Shown piece by piece: positions 14,189-26,054 of a stretch of DNA of 64,000 nt. The stretch spans positions 1,803,132 through 1,867,131 of the forward strand of contig NOKP01000002.1 in the NCBI GenBank assembly GCA_002682825.1, given 5' to 3'. Under the pieces are notes generated by a model. The model worked only from the letters and a program-made list of their open reading frames with translations, was not told the DNA's origin and made no database searches. Position 1 is the first letter of the stretch; each line of letters opens with the position of its first letter. The translations under genes were made by a program, and so were the position numbers. The DNA comes from Neonectria sp. B-13 (lineage: Eukaryota > Ascomycota > Sordariomycetes > Hypocreales > Nectriaceae).

Positions 14189-15067
14189 TGCTGACACCGA
14201 TTGGCAGGCGCTGGCGTCGTGGTGTGTCGGTGGGCGCCGTTCTTTGAGCTCCGGGCCTTCGCGGTAGATCTGACGATGCAATCAATGTTGAGGCGATTAG
14301 CTTAGCCTGGGCCCCGGTTACGGCCGCCCTGTCGGGATCTTTTTCTGCCATAGGTCTTGGCCCGTTTTGGCGGGGCCGCTGTGCCGAAGACAGGTGCGTC
14401 ACCGCCTTTGCCGCGCTGGAGTCCAGCGAGGATGCCCTGGAACGGCGGCGGGGCGTGCGGCGGCCGTAAGGGACCGGGTCCGCTGGTTCCAGGGCGCTAC
14501 AGGGGGTGCGGCGGCTGGTGGGTGGGCGGTGGGGTTCACATTTTGGTGTGGTGTGGAGGGGTTGGATTCCCATCCATGGTCCAGGAGCCCGCTACGATAA
14601 CCCGTCCAATCCAATCCAAATCCCATCCCGGACTCGCTCTAAAGAAAATGACGACAGAACGCGCACCAGTGAAAGGGGTCCAAAAGCCCAACCAAGCCAA
14701 GGCCCGGTGAAGATTATGCGCTGTTTTCTGCTAATGCAGTGGTTTCTCAAACACCACTGCCTATCAATTCGCTTGGATATTTAGCGTATTTGTAGATGTA
14801 CGAATAATAGCTGCTGATCTTCTCGGTGTGTCCGTTTCTGTCCAGTCCGGTTCGTCGCATCTCCGGTCGCGTTGAAGAACTGCCCCTCCCCCGCCTTCTT
14901 CTCATCCTCCTGCCACAATATCTATTTCACGATAACAATCACCACCACCGGCTTCACGCAGTCCGACCATCTTCGCTCGCTTGTTTTGTAAAGAATTGCA
15001 GTTTGAGACATCGTCATAGAGTCCAGAGAAACCTCTTCTAGAAAAGAAGCAGTCCCAAACCATCACC
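14189..15067. promoter_or_regulatory. Divergent intergenic region, SHE9 / HAD phosphatase
   Basis: 879 bp between divergent start codons, so the likely promoter region for both genes. No coding sequence supported; overlapping GC-rich ORFs at 14357-14784 look like chance. Confidence 0.5.
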
Positions 15068-15943
15068 ATGGCGTCCAACTCCGAAACCCCCGCGCTCAAG
15101 AACAACCCGCGCTTCATCTTCTTCACCGACTTCGATGGCACCGTCACCACCGCCGATTCCAATGACTACATGACGGACAACCTGGGCTTCGGGCGAGAGC
15201 GCCGCGTCCAGCTCAACAAGGACGTCCTCTTCGGCCGCATGCACTTCCGCGACTCCTTCGTCACGATGCTGGACTCGGTCGACACCCCCTTCGACCAGTG
15301 CCTCGAAATCCTCCTCAAGAACATCAAGCTCGACCCGGGCTTCAAGGAGTTTTACGACTGGGCCCAGCTGAACAACGTGCCGGTTGTTATCCTGAGCGGT
15401 GGCATGGAGCCCGTGATCCGCGCCCTGCTCGATACCCTTCTGGGACCTGGCTGGGATATTCAAATCGTCAGCAACAACGTGTACCCTCGGGAGGGGAAGA
15501 CCATTAACGAGAAGGGTGGCTGGAGGATTGGCTTCCACGACGAGAGGTGAGTCTCCTCCTTTTATCCCTTGACTATGCCCTAGACGTCGATGTTAATCAT
15601 GATCCAGCATTCACGGCCACGACAAGTCCATCGAGATCCGCAAGTACTCCTCCCTGCCCAACAGGCCTACCATGTTTTACGCCGGTGATGGCGTCTCCGA
15701 CCTGTCCGCTGCCAAGGAGACAGACCTTCTCTTTGCAAAGGCCGACATGGGTGAGTTCATCCAGTCCCAGAGTCTGAGCTGGAACACAGCGCTAACTTTC
15801 CATCAATAGACCTTGTCACTTGGTGTGAGAACGAAAATGTCCCCTTCGTCACCTTCCGCGACTGGTCCAGCATCCTCCAGACCTGCAAGGACATCAACGC
15901 CGGCTCTCTGTCCGTCAAGGACGCTGCCCTCGGCCGGATCTAA
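15068..15943 (+). CDS. HAD-superfamily phosphatase, phosphoserine-phosphatase-like
   Basis: Small soluble Mg-dependent phosphatase of the HAD superfamily, nearest in type to fungal PSPase-like proteins (yeast YNL010W/Pyp1 group, sugar- or polyol-phosphate phosphatase). Model: exons 15068-15546, 15608-15750 and 15810-15943, 251 aa. HAD motif I is TDFDGTVT with the nucleophile Asp21 and Asp23; motif II is the Ser in VVILSGGMEP; motif III/IV is FYAGDGVSDLSAA in exon 2. The start is in good context (ATCACCATGG). The substrate is not visible in the sequence. Convergent with the MFS transporter gene. Confidence 0.88.
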
Positions 15944-16270
15944 TTCGTCACGACTCATGATAAAGGATATAGATGAAACGCAGTATTTCCTATGCTCAAC
16001 GAATAGATGCATACTGAAATAGAGGTTAGACGAGACACATCTCTTCATGGATATAGACTCGATATAGATTATAGAGACAAATCTCAGCCCGTTCGGAATA
16101 GAAAGACAAATTCTGAATACCTGCACGCTCCCACCCCATTATTCCTTGCCCCATGTTCCTTTTCTTTTCGCCAAGTTCCCTTAAGCACGCATTCGTGTCC
16201 AAATAGCATGGTTTCTCCCAATCTCTGTCTTAAGTTCGTTCTGTTCGTTGTCAAGTCCAGTTGATCCCTT
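15944..16270. other. Shared 3' region between convergent genes
   Basis: 327 bp between the HAD phosphatase and MFS stops; A/T-richer than the genes. No feature recognised. Confidence 0.55.
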
Positions 16271-17797
16271 TTACTCCGTCCGCTTCGTCTCCATTGGGAT
16301 GCAGTACCAGCAACCCAACATGATGACAAACAGGAAAATGACAATAGGATGCAGCACCCACGTCCCAACAGCCTGCGCAAGCAAACCCGTGATGAAGGGC
16401 GCGACAGCACCACCCAGGCTACCGCAGGCACTGATGGTGCCAATGCCGCTCAGAGCCTCCCGGCGCGTCATGCCACGCATGAAGACCGCCGTCGCACAGG
16501 GGTAGATGGGCCCCAGGAGCAGACCGACGATGGACACGGCGACGGCGTCGCCCACGATGTTTGGCACCCACCACACGAGGATCTGGAACACCAGGGCGCC
16601 CGCGGTCAGGAAGTACACAAAGACCTTCTCGCCGATACGCTGCGCCGGGTGCGAGAGCAGGAAGCGGCCCAGCGTGATGCCCGCCCAGAAGCCCGAGGTC
16701 ACGTAGCCCACCGTCGCCGGGTCGCCGTCGCGCGTGTTGATCAGGAACGAGATGACCCAGCCGGAGATAGACACCTCGGCGCCCTGGTAGGCGAAGATGA
16801 AGATGGCGCCGAGCAGCACGACACGCAGCTTCACCACCATCCACATAGAATGTGCCGCCGACTCGCCCGACGTGCTCTCCCGGGCACGCGCCGCCGGGGA
16901 CAGCTCCTTCTCGTAGCCCCAGAAGGACCACATGCCCAGGCCGGCGGTGAAGGCGCCGATGACGAGGGTTAGGATGTAGTACCTCGTCCACGGGGCGCCG
17001 GCGGCCGTGACAATGGCCGTGGCGATGAGCGGGCCCACGGTGCCGCCCAGCCCGTACGCGCCGTGCAGGAAGCCCAGCATCAGCGTTCCGTTGCGCATGC
17101 CGCCGCAGAAGAGGTTGGCGATGGCGACGTTGACGCCGATGCTGAAGCCGACGAAGAAGAAGGCGCAGACAATGACCACGAAGGGGGCTGCGACGGCGTG
17201 GGCAATGTAAGCCAGAGCCATCATGGCCTGTGACAAGCCCACGAGCTTGGCCCGGCCGAGTTTCGCTCGCAGAGGATCAAGGGCAATGGCCGCAAAGATG
17301 AAGCCTACGGCCTGACCGACGAAGATGAGAGACACAACGGCATAGCCAATGTTGTAGTACCTGGGTTTTGGTCAGTCGCCATCAACAATCGTGGGTTAGG
17401 GGTCAACTTACTCCTCCATGTAAGGGATCAACGCACCAGCCGCACTATCACTGAGGGCGAAACCAATAGTCGTAAGGCAAGACGACAAGAGCCGAAAACG
17501 GTTCATGTAAGGCTCCCAGACGGTCGGCACCACCTCAACAACATCATTGCGGGAGGATACCGGGCTAGTTGGCCTGCTCATTTCCAGATCAGTCTCCTCC
17601 CTCTGTGTAGCAATATCGGGCCTGGGACTATCATGCCCGGCGATGGGATGAAGTTCGAACGACTCCGATTGAGGTGCCCCAGGATATGTCCTGGGAACAG
17701 CCCGGGCGGGGGCAGTGAGAGGACGATATAGCTCCTCAGAAGGTGATTCTGGAGAGCGAGGATGGACCTCGACAAGGCCAAGCATTGCCGTGTTCAT
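16271..17797 (-). CDS. Major facilitator superfamily transporter, fucose-permease-like
   Basis: Twelve-helix MFS protein resembling the fungal FucP/BSC6-type subgroup; its cargo is unknown. Model: exon 1 17797-17412 and exon 2 17360-16271, 491 aa. The first about 100 residues are hydrophilic, rich in Pro/Ser/Glu, and presumably cytosolic. TM1 starts near NRFRLLSSCLTTIGFALSD. Typical MFS features are the loop LDPLRAKLGRAKLVGLSQA between helices 2 and 3, GFLHGAYGLGGTVGPLIAT in helix 5, a long charged central loop and VGLLLGPIYPCATAVFMRG in the second half. The ATG at 17797 is used since the longer frame begins with TTG. Confidence 0.85.
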
Positions 17798-18858
17798 GGT
17801 GACGATTGATGGGAGGGAAATCGACAAGAGAAGAGCGAGGTCGAAGACTCTTCGGGGAGATAAAGAAAAAGGGAAAACTTCACTGAGAAGTCAGGGAAAT
17901 TTTCGGCCGTCCACCGAGAGCGGCGACGGTCAGGTAGGCATCGTGAACCGCGACTATAGCCGAAGTCACCTGGACTATCAGAACTCGATTCCCCGCAACC
18001 GGTATGACTCCATGTGGTTGGATCTAACAGCCCTGCAATAGCTCCGCGATAACTGCTGTCCTCTGCCAAAGAAGCAACTCACGAGCCGACAAGATTGGAC
18101 ACGGTGAGCTGAAAATATGGGTCAACTACACCATATGGCCCTTTTACCCGCCTGCTTCGGCTTTTACAACCTAATTTTACTACACCCGCCTGCTACACCG
18201 TCCGTCAGGGGGAGCGTCATTCTTATCATGGGTGCTCTTGCTGAGAAATCCACCGCTGGACCTGGCCAATGTGAAGGATCTGGACACAGGGCGGAAGTTC
18301 ATCGACATGGCGTGATGTGCTGACAAAACCATGAACTTGCTGGCTATGACACCCTTGATTAGTTGATTTCTAACCTGGCAACTGGCTTGTAACTCTCGTG
18401 AGTTGAGCCGCTGGGACGGTGTACCTGGGGTTGGAGGGTCCGAGCCCGCCTTGCCTCCACACCGAGAAACCATGGCGTTTCGCAGCTGATCCGATTAGCA
18501 GGTAAAAAGAAAATAACTGGGGTGGCATGCTTCACAGTTGAAGATACACCCTCTCCACGTTACCAAGCCGGGGAGTGATGCGGACACCCTTAGTTGGTTG
18601 ATTCGTTCTAACACGAACTATTGGATGCGGAAAGCCGGGAGAGCCTGATGCAGCAAGTCCGCAGCTGCTCCACAATATCTCCGATGGGTCCGTCCGGGAG
18701 GGTTAACTTGATTGATTCACCGCTATCGAGGCTGTTGCGTCTATCGGGTCTACCCCTCCATCCTGCTCAACCCCACGTTTGGCAGAAAATTGTCAATCGC
18801 GACAACAATCGGAAATCGTGAACCGACCTTCAGAAGCCCAATATCAGAATCAGCCAAG
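17798..18858. promoter_or_regulatory. Divergent intergenic region, MFS transporter / EIF1AD-like
   Basis: 1061 bp between divergent starts. No gene supported. Contains the presumed promoters of both genes. Confidence 0.5.
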
Positions 18859-19328
18859 ATGGGTCGACCCAAGCGTAACGTCCTCGCGGCGGCGGAAGAG
18901 TCCATGACTCCCCCTGGCGCCCTCCAGCCAAACCAGTCCGTCGTGCGAGTCGTCAAGCCCGAGGGCAACAACCTCTACACTTGCGAGCTTCCCAACACCA
19001 AGCCCATCGTCCTGGAACTCGCACAGCGATTCCGCAACACCATCTGGATCAAGCGTGGCGGCTTCGTGTTGGCTGAAAGATACGATGACAGCACTCCCGA
19101 TAGCAGGGCTATGGGCGAGATTGTAAATGTTGTGCGCGACGAGAAGCTCTGGCGCAAACAGTCCTACTGGTAGGTCCCATTCTCGCGTATATGAAGACCA
19201 GACGAGACGGACTAATCCTCGCGGCCAGGCCTCAAGAATTCTCCAAGAACACTTACAATCTGAGCGACTCCGAAGATGACTCGAACGTTGGCAAGATGCC
19301 TCCCAGTGACTCTGAGGATGACGAGTAA
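18859..19328 (+). CDS. EIF1AD-like S1/OB-fold protein
   Basis: Small protein with an eIF1A-like S1 (OB) fold, of the EIF1AD group; the human member is reported to act in ribosome biogenesis. Model: exons 18859-19169 and 19229-19328, 136 aa. N-terminal MGRPKRN is followed by the S1-like core (about 30-100), including RVVKPEGNNLYTCELP, LAQRFRNTIWIKRGGFVLAE and GEIVNVV. Trp104 is split by the intron. The C-terminal tail is acidic with Ser-Asp motifs (SDSEDD), like CK2 sites. It is shorter than true eIF1A and lacks that protein's basic Gly-rich N-terminus. Its stop is 20 bp from the ALG3 stop on the other strand. Confidence 0.88.
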
Positions 19329-19348
19329 ATTGATCAATGATCTATCCT

Positions 19349-20763
19349 TTATTTGTTCTTCGCTTCAGCACCTCGAACTTTAGACCGAGGAACGACGGGC
19401 TCATCCGTCCCGAGATACACCAAAACGACAGTCATAAGCAGAACGTTGACAACGACGGACGAGCTGCTGTCGGTGCTTGGGAAAACGTTCCAAGCCCACT
19501 CCTGCGCACACCAAAGCGGGATCACAACAAAAGGGCTGCGTGTGGCTCTCCACAGCAGGTAGGGCGTCGCCCACGCGAGATACGCATAAAACTGGTAGTG
19601 GAGCGACCGGGCAAACAGCAGGCCGACGACGTTGGCGGAAAGCATCGTGGTCATGACGTATTGGGGGGTGACATAATGGGAGATGCGTCTCTCCTCGGAC
19701 GGCGTGAAGGGGGACTTGCCTCGCACGAATGAGGGTATCATGGCAGAGAGCGGTCGGTTGGCAGGCTGGAGCCACCTAGCGACGATGAAAATCAGGAGCA
19801 CCGTAGCATGGGAGGCGAGGAGGAAAAGAGAGAAGGACTTGTTGAGGAACAGATCCTCCCCCAACATGCGCCAGTTGACCGTCCACTCAAATTTGAATTG
19901 GCGAGACAGCTCAAAGGCCCGCGACAGGTACCCACGAGGATTCTTCGCCAGGAACGGAATAGCAATGGCGAACTGAACCTGGCCCATCAGCCATGCCAAT
20001 CGCAGACTGGCGTTGAAGCCGCGGCCCAGGAAGAGAATGACACCAACGGCAGGGAGCACCAGCAACAGCGACATCTTGATGCCCAGTCCCCAGGTGTATG
20101 CGAAACTCCCAAAGGTCCAGTACCGGCGTTGGAAGAAGTATATCGTGAGCCAGAGAAAGAAGACGGCAAAGCAGTCGTTGAAGCATCGCAGGATGAAGAC
20201 GCTGTGGAGTCGCTTCGAGAGGATAAGAAGAGGAAAGATGTAAGGTGGGACCTGGGAGTCGCACACTGATCAGCAAAGCCCTCTGAAGTCGTTGGATGCG
20301 GGCCTACCTTGGCCTGCCAGTAGCATAGCATGACGAGCGCCAGCGTCGCCATGTAGAGCACAGCGAAGATCTGCTGCGCTAGAAAGATGTCCTGGCCCTG
20401 GTCGGTGAGGTAGTACAGCCCCGTGTAAGTGTAGAGGTGGGCGGCCGGGTAGACGAGGGGACCGGTGCCGCCCTCCATCTTGGTATAGTCTCGCTCGCCG
20501 GAGACAAACTGCGCCACCTGCTCCATGTATGCCACCCAGTCGATCTCGGTGTCTATGAGTGCCGCATGTTAGCTGTCTGGTGCATGGCGCATGTCCGGGC
20601 CAGGGGCCTTACAGGGGATCTTCCACATGATCAGGCCGCAGAGGACAGCGTCCATCAGCCACAAGGCCGGGGGGATGAGCTTGGAGAGAGCGTGTCGGCC
20701 ATTTGCAACGTCGGAGACGAAGCGAATGGCCTGGGTGTGGATTGGCAGTGCGGGTTGCGACAT
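19349..20763 (-). CDS. ALG3: Dol-P-Man:Man5GlcNAc2-PP-Dol alpha-1,3-mannosyltransferase
   Basis: ER membrane enzyme that adds the first lumenal mannose, from dolichyl-phosphate mannose, to the N-glycan precursor. Model: exons 20763-20613, 20552-20308 and 20251-19349, 432 aa. GT58 family blocks are visible: [19 protein letters not shown] near the N-terminus, [13 protein letters not shown] across the first intron, [63 protein letters not shown] and [20 protein letters not shown]. About ten hydrophobic segments. An upstream in-frame ATG at 20898 would add 45 residues with no membrane or family character, so the ATG at 20763 is preferred. Confidence 0.95.
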
Positions 20764-21076
20764 GGTGGTGGCTTTCCCAGGAGCTTCGTCCCGCTGGCTG
20801 GTGAAGGTGGGAGGGAAGCTTCGCGTGTCTGGCGCGAGCTTCAAGAAGCTTGGGGATCGCCCCGCGAGCTGCATAACCCCGGGTCGCCGAAAACCCATTG
20901 TCGTTGAACCATTGTGCCATTTTCAATGACAAAATCGTAACAATACAGAAGAGCCTGAGCGAGAACACAGATGAGTCTGAGCGGGAGCTATATTGGGGCA
21001 GATGGACAATGAGATTCAAGCTGTATTATAGAAGCCCCAATTGTCTATTGTTCCTCGTCATTGGTAACCAAAGAGA
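20764..21076. promoter_or_regulatory. Intergenic, ALG3 upstream / DAAO downstream
   Basis: 313 bp holding the ALG3 promoter and leader and the 3' end of the oxidase transcript. No other feature seen. Confidence 0.45.
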
Positions 21077-22355
21077 TTACAGCTTTGACTTGGCGGCATT
21101 GGTGACCTTGTCAACCAACTCCACCACGCCCTCAGCGCATCCATACGATCCTTGATATCCCCAGCCCGAGTGTCCGTAGTTGTGCACAATCCACGTCTCG
21201 TCGTCCAGACGCTCCTCCTCGAGCCTCAAGCCGCCCTTGCGCCACGGTCGCAGCCCGACGGCGTGCCGCACGACGCTCAGCCCTGCGACGCCCTTCCCGT
21301 CAGCGATCTCGGGCCGCGCCGTGACGACGCGCTGCATGATGCGCGTGGCGATGTTGGGATCCGGCTGCGACTCCCAATTGCCGATGTCGTAGGTGCCGCC
21401 TAGGATGGTCCCGCCGCCCGCCGCCCGCTGCATCAGGTACATCTCCTCGCCGCGCCCGGACGCCGTGCCGGAGCAGATCATCATCGGCGTGCTCTCGTTG
21501 CGCACCAGCACCACCTGCCCGCGCGCCGGTGCCATCGTCGTGTCCAGCACGCCGCCGAGCTTGAGCGAGCCGAGGCCCGTGGCGTTGACGATGATGCTGG
21601 CCGCGCTGCCCGTGTGGCTGAGCTGCTTGGCGTCGCGGATGTCCGTCAGAATGGCGCGCTTGACCACGACGCCGTTCTTGAGGCACTGGCCGAGCAGCCA
21701 TGGGAGATAGATGGCCGTGTTGATGCACACGGCCGTGTACTGGCAGCCCGAGTCATATCCGGGCGTCAGCTCGCTCGGTTGCTGCTCTCGGAAGTCGTCA
21801 AAGAGGTCCTTGTACCAGGGCTTTGGGTCGAAGGTGGAATCTGGAAAGGTTGCGTTCGAGGCGTCTTGTAGATCTTCTTTCCGCCTCTGAATATGACATT
21901 CTGTGGGTTGAGACGTGAGCAACGAGTTTCCCCCACTTGGAGATGAATACGTGGGCAGGGTCCTACGCACTCTGGAAATGGATGCCGGCCTCGGGAACCT
22001 CCTCGGTCAACCGCTTGAAAACGGGCCAAGTCCGCGCCTCCCACCTGCTGTTCTCCTTTGTGGCCATGCTGCAGGGATAAATGTCAGCACCGTCCTTCCC
22101 CTTCTATGGGCAAAGAGTGGCATACGGTACAATGTTGGCACCCGCGAATGGGGACGCATATTCAATGTCATAGTCGCCGGGCATGTGCTTGGCCACGACG
22201 GTGACGGTGTTGGCCTTGTTCTTGGATAGCAGCAGTGCCGACGTCAAGCCGGAGACACCCGCGCTTTTGGAAAGGAAGGTCAGTTAATTGATCAGGCCAA
22301 GAGCATGTTCCTCAGAGTTGGTAGCTTACCCAACGACAACGATGGTGTTGGTCAT
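21077..22355 (-). CDS. D-amino-acid oxidase, peroxisomal
   Basis: FAD enzyme that oxidises D-amino acids to 2-oxo acids, ammonia and hydrogen peroxide. Model: exons 22355-22330, 22263-22126, 22068-21971 and 21900-21077, 361 aa, the usual DAAO length. The N-terminal dinucleotide-binding motif VVVGAGVSGLTSALLL crosses intron 1. Later family features are NATGLGS, APARGQVVLV, the substrate/flavin region GLRPWRKGG and the C-terminal block NYGHSGWGYQGSYGCA. The protein ends in SKL, a classic type 1 peroxisomal targeting signal, which fits containment of peroxide. D-aspartate oxidase is a close alternative; the side-chain preference cannot be read with certainty. Confidence 0.93.
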
Positions 22356-23678
22356 TTTCGCGGAGACGTAAAGGTGTAGCAAATACTTTACCGAAGGGCG
22401 GTACGGATACACAACCAGTAGAGTAGAGCTTCGAGAAAGTCCGGTACGCCAATTGACCAGTCGAGACAAACTTATCTATAGATGTACGCCAAGAGGGTCC
22501 ATACTACCCACCGCTCTTGGCCGAATGGCGGAGAGTCATCCGGCGTACTCAAGTCCGTCCCCGGCATCGGTTAAGCACATGGGGTACATGTACCACTTGG
22601 ACGAATAAGCCGATAGTGGCCGTGGAAGGCTACGGCGACGCCCGGAGACATATGTTTCTTATCAATGAGACTACATTTGACCTCCCTCCTTACCACTGTA
22701 GCCGTGGAAGGCTACGGCGACGCCCGGAGACATATGTTTCTTAGCAATGGGACTGCATTTGACCTCCCTCCTTATCACTTTAGCCGTGGAAGGCTACGGC
22801 GACGCCCGGGGACATATGTTTCTTAGCAATGGGACTGCATTTGACCTCCCTCCTTACCACTTTAGCCGTTCGAACATGATACATCGGTTGGTAACGATGG
22901 TAACCCAAGTGGCTACAGCGCCGATACCGCATTTCGGAGCTAACTCTGGGTTCCGCCCACACAGGAACCCAGGTTGCTAGGCAAGGAAAATAAGCTCTTC
23001 CACTCTTAACTCAACTTATCTAATGCTAGACTACGAGCTCCTGCAACTGTAGTTACTGCTACTACTCTTGGTAAATTTGGGCAGCATAACCTGTGCGCTG
23101 GACCTGTGTTGAAAGCTGGGTTGAGACTTGGCCAGTCACGTGGCCAGCTCAGCTCAATTAGAGGGGAAAGGAAGAGGGGACCCTTGCAGTTCACATCAAG
23201 CTCATCCAGACTATTAGTGGACGCTCATTCTCGTCGTATGTCTGATTGACAAGTCTCTCTTTTTCTAGAAGAGTCTTGTTAGTGCAAATTTACTGGGTAA
23301 ATATGTTCGCTGGCTGTCAGAATAAAGCGCCTTTCTGGATCTTCAATGCGCACTTAGGCCTGAGATGAATGCAGCAATTGATGCTCATTAAGAGACTCCA
23401 AGTTACATACATCTGACTATATATATCTCTAAACATGTATGATAAAGGGTATAAACTTCACAGGCCAGACTCTGTCTTGTGTAATAATTTGACTGTGAGG
23501 CTGTGCAAAGGCAACTCTCCCCTTTATTGGTGTTTCCCGCTGACGTACTAAAGGCAAGTTACAAAGGTGTTTGCTTCAATCCTAAAATCAAGATAGGTCA
23601 TTCACTAACTCAGACATATCGCCATATACATATATTTGCCATATCGGAAACGACTATATACAAAGCTATGGTGGTCGT
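22356..23678. other. Intergenic with 82-bp tandem repeat
   Basis: 1.3 kb between the oxidase upstream side and the mannanase 3' end. It contains the three-copy tandem repeat at 22620-22865. The section 23200-23660 is A/T-rich compared with the rest of the window. No gene supported. Confidence 0.6.
22620..22865 (+). repeat. Tandem repeat, three 82-bp units
   Basis: Three exactly spaced 82-bp units start at 22620, 22702 and 22784, each opening with CCGTGGAAGGCTACGGCGAC and holding CATATGTTTCTTA in the middle. A partial fourth start (CCGT) follows at 22866. Units 2 and 3 are nearly identical; unit 1 differs at several positions in the second half. 82 is not a multiple of three, so this is not a coding repeat. 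Confidence 0.95.
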
Positions 23679-25046
23679 CTAGTTATTCTTACCACGATTG
23701 AGCCGGTTCATATCAGCTGCATGCTTGTACACAAGCTGTTTAGCCTCAGCATCATCGAGATATATCGTAAAGCCGTCGTTGTGGTTACGGCCATACGAAT
23801 ACCCGGAATAGCCATACTGCCAGTACATGCCAGGCATCTTCTCCTGAACCTGAATCTTCTGCCATCCGCCCAGAACCTCCAGGCGCGTGGCATTGGCGAC
23901 TTTGCCAAGATACTCGAGCCGCGCCTCAGGAGTGAGCCATCCGTACTCCTCGTGTACGACTGGCTTCCTAGCCTTAACACCGGACTCTGCGTGGTCGCGG
24001 ATCCACTGGTTCGACCACTCGACCGTCTTCGTCCACCAGTCCGGGTACGTGTGGAACACGCCGTAGTCGATGTCGGGCAGGGATAACTCGTGGTCGAAGT
24101 CGCCGCCGTCGCTGCCGTTGTACGCCCAGTCCTCCGACTCGATGTTGTAGCCGCCTTCGCCGCCCCAGGTCACAAGATGGTGCGGGTCAAGACTCTTAAT
24201 ATATGCGCTCATCTCCTCGACCCAAGCAGAGATCAGCTCGGGGGTGCACTTGTCACTGCTGCGTGGGAGGTTGCGAGTGCCGTCGGCGCCGCAGCGGGGC
24301 TCGTTGGCCAATTCCCAGGCCATGATGGCTGGCGAGTTCTTGTATCGCGTAACCATGGCCTTGATGTATTTTTTAAACGCCTTCTTGATTTTAGGGAGAC
24401 GGTAGAACTGGGAAACGGCAGTAGTTAGCAGGGTTTCAAATACTTCTAAAGTTTAGCGAGAATGGGACAGACGAACGTCGTCGTGATATCTTCCACCAAG
24501 GTTGGTGGTGTAGACGTCCATGCCACCGTAGTCGGCCCAGTTGTTGGTCAGGGCCACAACGAGCTTTACTCCAGTCTTCGACGCTGCATTGACGACCTTG
24601 TCAAAAGGAGCAATGTTGATGGTGGCCTTTCCCTTGTCCCATGTCTGGAAGTAGACACCAGTCTCGCCCGCGCCCTCCCCACCGTACTGAGGCAACCCGT
24701 TTGGATCAGTCGTCTTGTTCCTGTCGTTGAACCCCCAGGTGCGGAAGACATTGATTCCCGCCTTCTTTGCCGCTTTAAGACCCTTTTCGACATCCTTTTG
24801 TGTCTAGCTATGTGCGTCAGTGGGCTTTCCTTCATAGCAAGTCAAGCATGGAAGTAGACTAACACCTGAGAATGGGAAGTAGTACGCGTTGGACCCCGCA
24901 AAGTAAAAGTCCTTGCCATTGAGCTGGAACTTGTCGCCTTTCACCGTTACGAACCCCTTGGGAGGGTGTCTGGATGTTGACGGGGAGGCTGTGACCCCCA
25001 GCACAAGAGTGGCCAGGGAGAGAAGGTGGACGAGATTGAGCATCAT
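23679..25046 (-). CDS. Secreted endo-1,4-beta-mannosidase (GH5)
   Basis: Endo-beta-mannanase that cuts mannan and galactomannan backbones outside the cell. Model: exons 25046-24864, 24803-24477 and 24407-23679, 412 aa. Signal peptide at about 1-20 ([18 protein letters not shown]). GH5 (subfamily 7 type) blocks are [32 protein letters not shown] and WELANEPRC with acid/base Glu206. The nucleophile Glu lies in VVHEEYGW (about 323). No carbohydrate-binding module. The first donor is ambiguous: GTTAGT after the GGT codon keeps the phase, while a GTGTTA two bases earlier breaks it. Divergent from the archaemetzincin gene. Confidence 0.92.
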
Positions 25047-26054
25047 CTTGTACGAGTTATGATTGATGTCCTCCTAAATCCCAATGCCACATATATTACA
25101 GAGCTCAGCAGCTTGTTTATATATCCCACAGACGCAGCTGGTCCAAAGCACGAGGGCGTGGTGTTGCCCGTTTTTTCACGGAAGCTCATCTTCCGTGACG
25201 ACTCGCCCCGAACCAACATAGCGGGGGGCGGATGGGTCAAGGGTTCAACATATACGAAATTGGGCCATGCGGAAAGTGTTCCAGATAGGTACAGTCGCGG
25301 GTTTGCGGCTTCAGTTCCGTGCATTCCATGGTCATTCGATGCAGGAGGTCAATTAGCCTCCGTAGTACTCGGTAGCCAAGAGCCGGATAAAATGCAACCC
25401 TCCACGGGGAACTGGTCCAAGGGCCCGCGGTTAAAGTGAGTATAGAACCTGGCCAAGCCCAGAACGCGTGATATTGCGGGGGACACACCTGTTGCGTCGG
25501 TAACCGAATTCGCCTCCTCGCACTTCTTATACCTGATCATGTTTTCTTGTCAGTTAACGTACCTGTTTCCGGAATAAAGCGAGCTGAAGTGCTGGCCTAG
25601 GATTCTTCTCGTTGCGTCATAGCCAACCAGTTGCCAAGATCACACGGCTGGCAAAAGGATGGGAGAACAGCTCAGTTCGTGTAGGATCAAAGCGAGGGTC
25701 GTTTAGCTTCTTGGCTTATAGATCAATCAATGTTACTATTCGGGTCCTTCTACTTTATTTCATATCGCTGCTCCGCTTGCTGAGTCTCGAAGTCAGCGTG
25801 GCTTACAAGCTTCTACGCGATCACCCCAGAATAGTGCAAAGTGCTTAGTTAGGATCGAGCATTTCCTGGGTCACATATGATTTAGGCAACAGCCACCAGA
25901 GCACTACTAATAATGAGCATTCCGCCCTGCCTCACCGCCTGCAGCAGACATAGGTTCTAGAGCGGTTGAGTTGCACTGTGTAGCAACTAGACAATAGAAC
26001 TCCACATGCCCATAGACTGGCTCAACGCTGTCCTCAACTTGACGATTTGTACTC
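25047..26054. promoter_or_regulatory. Divergent intergenic region, mannanase / archaemetzincin
   Basis: 1008 bp between divergent starts. No gene supported. An inverted pair near 25180-25205 (ACGGAAGCTCATCTTCCGTG) could form a small hairpin. Confidence 0.45.

Noticed and set aside
20764..20898. Upstream ATG of ALG3 at 20898
   Set aside because: It would add 45 residues without family similarity ahead of a start (20763) that matches the usual ALG3 N-terminus.
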